DNA from: Lingula anatina
Taxonomy: Eukaryota > Brachiopoda > Lingulata > Lingulida > Lingulidae
Assembly: GCF_001039355.2 (NCBI RefSeq)
Contig: NW_019775493.1
Location: 15,603 to 79,602 of the forward strand
DNA: 64,000 bases
Reading direction: 5' to 3'
Shown: piece after piece, positions 61,971-64,000 of the stretch
Layout: the number at the start of each line of letters is the position of its first letter
How positions within the stretch are numbered: the first letter of the stretch is position 1
Notes under the pieces: model-generated
The model's database searches: none
What the model saw: the letters and a program-made list of their open reading frames with translations, nothing else
Told to the model about the DNA's origin: nothing
Position numbers and translations under genes: made by a program

Positions 61971-64000
61971 GCTGGGGATGGGGGAGGAAGGGGAGATGGA
62001 CAAACTATCCTTTGGGCCAGGAAAACATCTACCCTGAATCAATACCATTATGGTAAAAAGGTCCATTTTTTCAGGAAGAGCCTGAAATTGCTGGCTTCAG
62101 GCCCAGGCACTATAACATAAAGTCATATGAAGCCTAAATTACCACTATATTTCACTGTGTGGTGGAATGTGCAACTGCTTTCCACGGTTATATGTGGTGG
62201 AGTTCATAAAATAATCATGATCAATATAATTTGTGAAATGATCTTTATCAAGATTTTATGAGGTTTTCTGATGTATATTGTATTTAAAAGTAAATTGAAA
62301 AATAGTTTACATTGTAAATTATAAGGCTAAATATATTTTTTGATAACACAAGTTATCTTGATATATTTATCTCATGTTTATAAGATATCGTTAATAACTG
62401 ATACCAAAATATAAACATTTTGTCCTGTGATTCCTTAGTTGAGACTATACTATGTGTTGAATGCAAGCCAGTGGTTTCACTCTATCCCTACTAGACAACA
62501 TGCAGCCTATACATACCACATATGACCTTCACATGTTTTACAACACAGTCATCACATCCTTCACATATCAAGACCATTTCTCTCATATTTTTCTCAAGAC
62601 AAGGAATTGTCTTCATGTTTTTAATTCATCTCAACAGTTGTCAGCTTGACAACCATCGGATAGTATGAATAATTTGAAAATATGCTGACGAAATAGTTCA
62701 TTGTAATAGCTTTATATAGATGTATCTAATTCTCTGTATATAACTCATGGAAGCAAGTGCAAGGAAGATGTTAATGTTGGTGAATTTGGGCTCAGATAAC
62801 ACCCTTCTCCATGCAAACCAGAAAATGTCACTTATTACAATTACAAATACAAGATTCAACCAACACAGAATCAAACATACAAAGAACAAAGCATAACAGC
62901 CTAACTCGTCTAACTGCAATTAAGGGTAGAGGGAGGGATATAGACCAGCCAGATAGGAAAACATAATCATGAAGCTACTAGATCTATTACTCCTGACTCC
63001 TAGGAAAGCTATAAATTTCATTTGGCTATCATGGCTTGTTTGCTATGGAAGTGTTCAAGGATTAAGAATACTGGTACACTTTCACATCCAAAACATACAC
63101 AATTTAGTGCAAGTTTGGGTCAAAGAAGCCAGTTTTGTTTCTATGATTTCTGTCTACTTTATAGGAAATCAGCACAGTCATGTGAGATTATGTGCTTTCA
63201 TATCCAGATTGGTCTATATCCCTGCTTATGCTAATGGTCTTCATTTCCTGGAAAGCACATTGTCATCATTTCCACAATTTCTATCATTCGCTTTCCAAAC
63301 TGTACAGCTATATTATACAGTGCATTAGATGACATTTTCCAGGCCAGCATTTTGTCTGGATTTTATCAATAGGAAGAAGTACCAACAATCCTACATAGTT
63401 CAATGAGATCCCACGCCCTTTCAAAAATACTAATATTTTGAATAGCTACAACACTGAGAAAATCTTGTAGTAGGTACTACTGGGAATGACACAGTACTAG
63501 TACACACATACTTAGGAAACAAATGATACCTAATTGAATCTAAAGTATTTGTGTACTGGGGGCCAAAAGAACCCTTAGGATGGTCCTCCTATAAAATTCT
63601 ATTGTTCCACTATTGGGCCCTACCTTAATGATAAAATACATTTCAAGCACCAAAGTGGGAAAGTTTGATCCCTCTGAAGATAGAAGATCAAAATTAGTTG
63701 TTGTCTATGGGGCAGATTATGATTTTAAACTTGGAAAAACAAAAAATAAAGGCTCAGTTGCTCTGCATTAAGACATAGAATAAAGCAAATATTAAAAACT
63801 TTATTTTCAATACTTATGAAAGGGAGGAAGATTCCCAGAAGGAAAGAAATCCCTACTGACTGTTTAAGATTTAGTGACACACTTCCTGATCCTAGCCAGA
63901 GCATCAACTTCTATTTTAGTACAGACATCTACCTGAAGTTTCAGTATCATATGATTATTAAAAACATTTACAAGAATTCTGAAAAAAATTATAAATTAGT
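61971..64000. other. No recognised genes; possibly EHD intron
   Basis: AT-rich sequence without frames resembling EHD or other families. If the EHD exons are spliced to upstream exons beyond 64000, this is intron. Short open frames here (for example 62969-63328) have no recognisable similarity and no splice support. Confidence 0.45.

Noticed and set aside
62969-63328. 119-residue plus-strand frame
   Set aside because: No similarity, splice support or composition shift; likely chance.

Overview
This window is nuclear DNA of a bilaterian invertebrate. Every gene is split into many short exons with GT-AG introns. Introns and spacers are AT-rich, with microsatellites and many short inverted-repeat elements. 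The gene content (ADPGK, a TTLL15-type ligase, a hemingway/CFAP97 domain, an FMRFamide-receptor-like GPCR, EHD) fits a marine lophotrochozoan such as a mollusc. That placement is inference. Gene names rest on recalled family sequence features, not on a database search.

Layout, left to right. (1) 1267-3880, minus: complete ADP-dependent glucokinase (ADPGK), five coding exons. (2) 3881-5347: head-to-head spacer with a young 624-bp inverted-repeat element. (3) 5348-22102, plus: anaphase-promoting complex subunit 1 (ANAPC1), 40 exons traced with consistent splice phase; its 3' end is lost in an assembly gap (22231-22804). (4) 22968-35757, minus: a gene converging on the same gap. It reads as one open frame through 22 exons, joining an N-terminal CFAP97/hemingway domain to an eight-repeat-type annexin whose last repeat is in the gap. 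Its exon next to the gap runs into a 42-bp minisatellite that repeats the exon-intron junction. (5) 38702-53621, plus: a TTLL15-like tubulin-tyrosine-ligase-family gene, head to head with (4). Its large introns hold a composite transposable element (40839-42797) and, antisense, a single-exon peptide-type GPCR (46038-46981) with a 5-bp duplication breaking the frame near its start. (6) 56397-61970: a tandem duplication of about 2.8 kb, each copy holding the terminal exon of an EHD1/3-like gene on the minus strand. A single N marks the junction, so an uncollapsed haplotype is as likely as a true duplication.

The genes do not form a pathway: they are housekeeping and cilium/cytoskeleton/trafficking genes that happen to be neighbours. 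The most notable items are the CFAP97-annexin fusion, the minisatellite that multiplies a splice donor, and several near-intact genes with one small lesion each (GPCR start, TTLL15 exon 15). No tRNA, rRNA, CRISPR or bacterial-type features were recognised.
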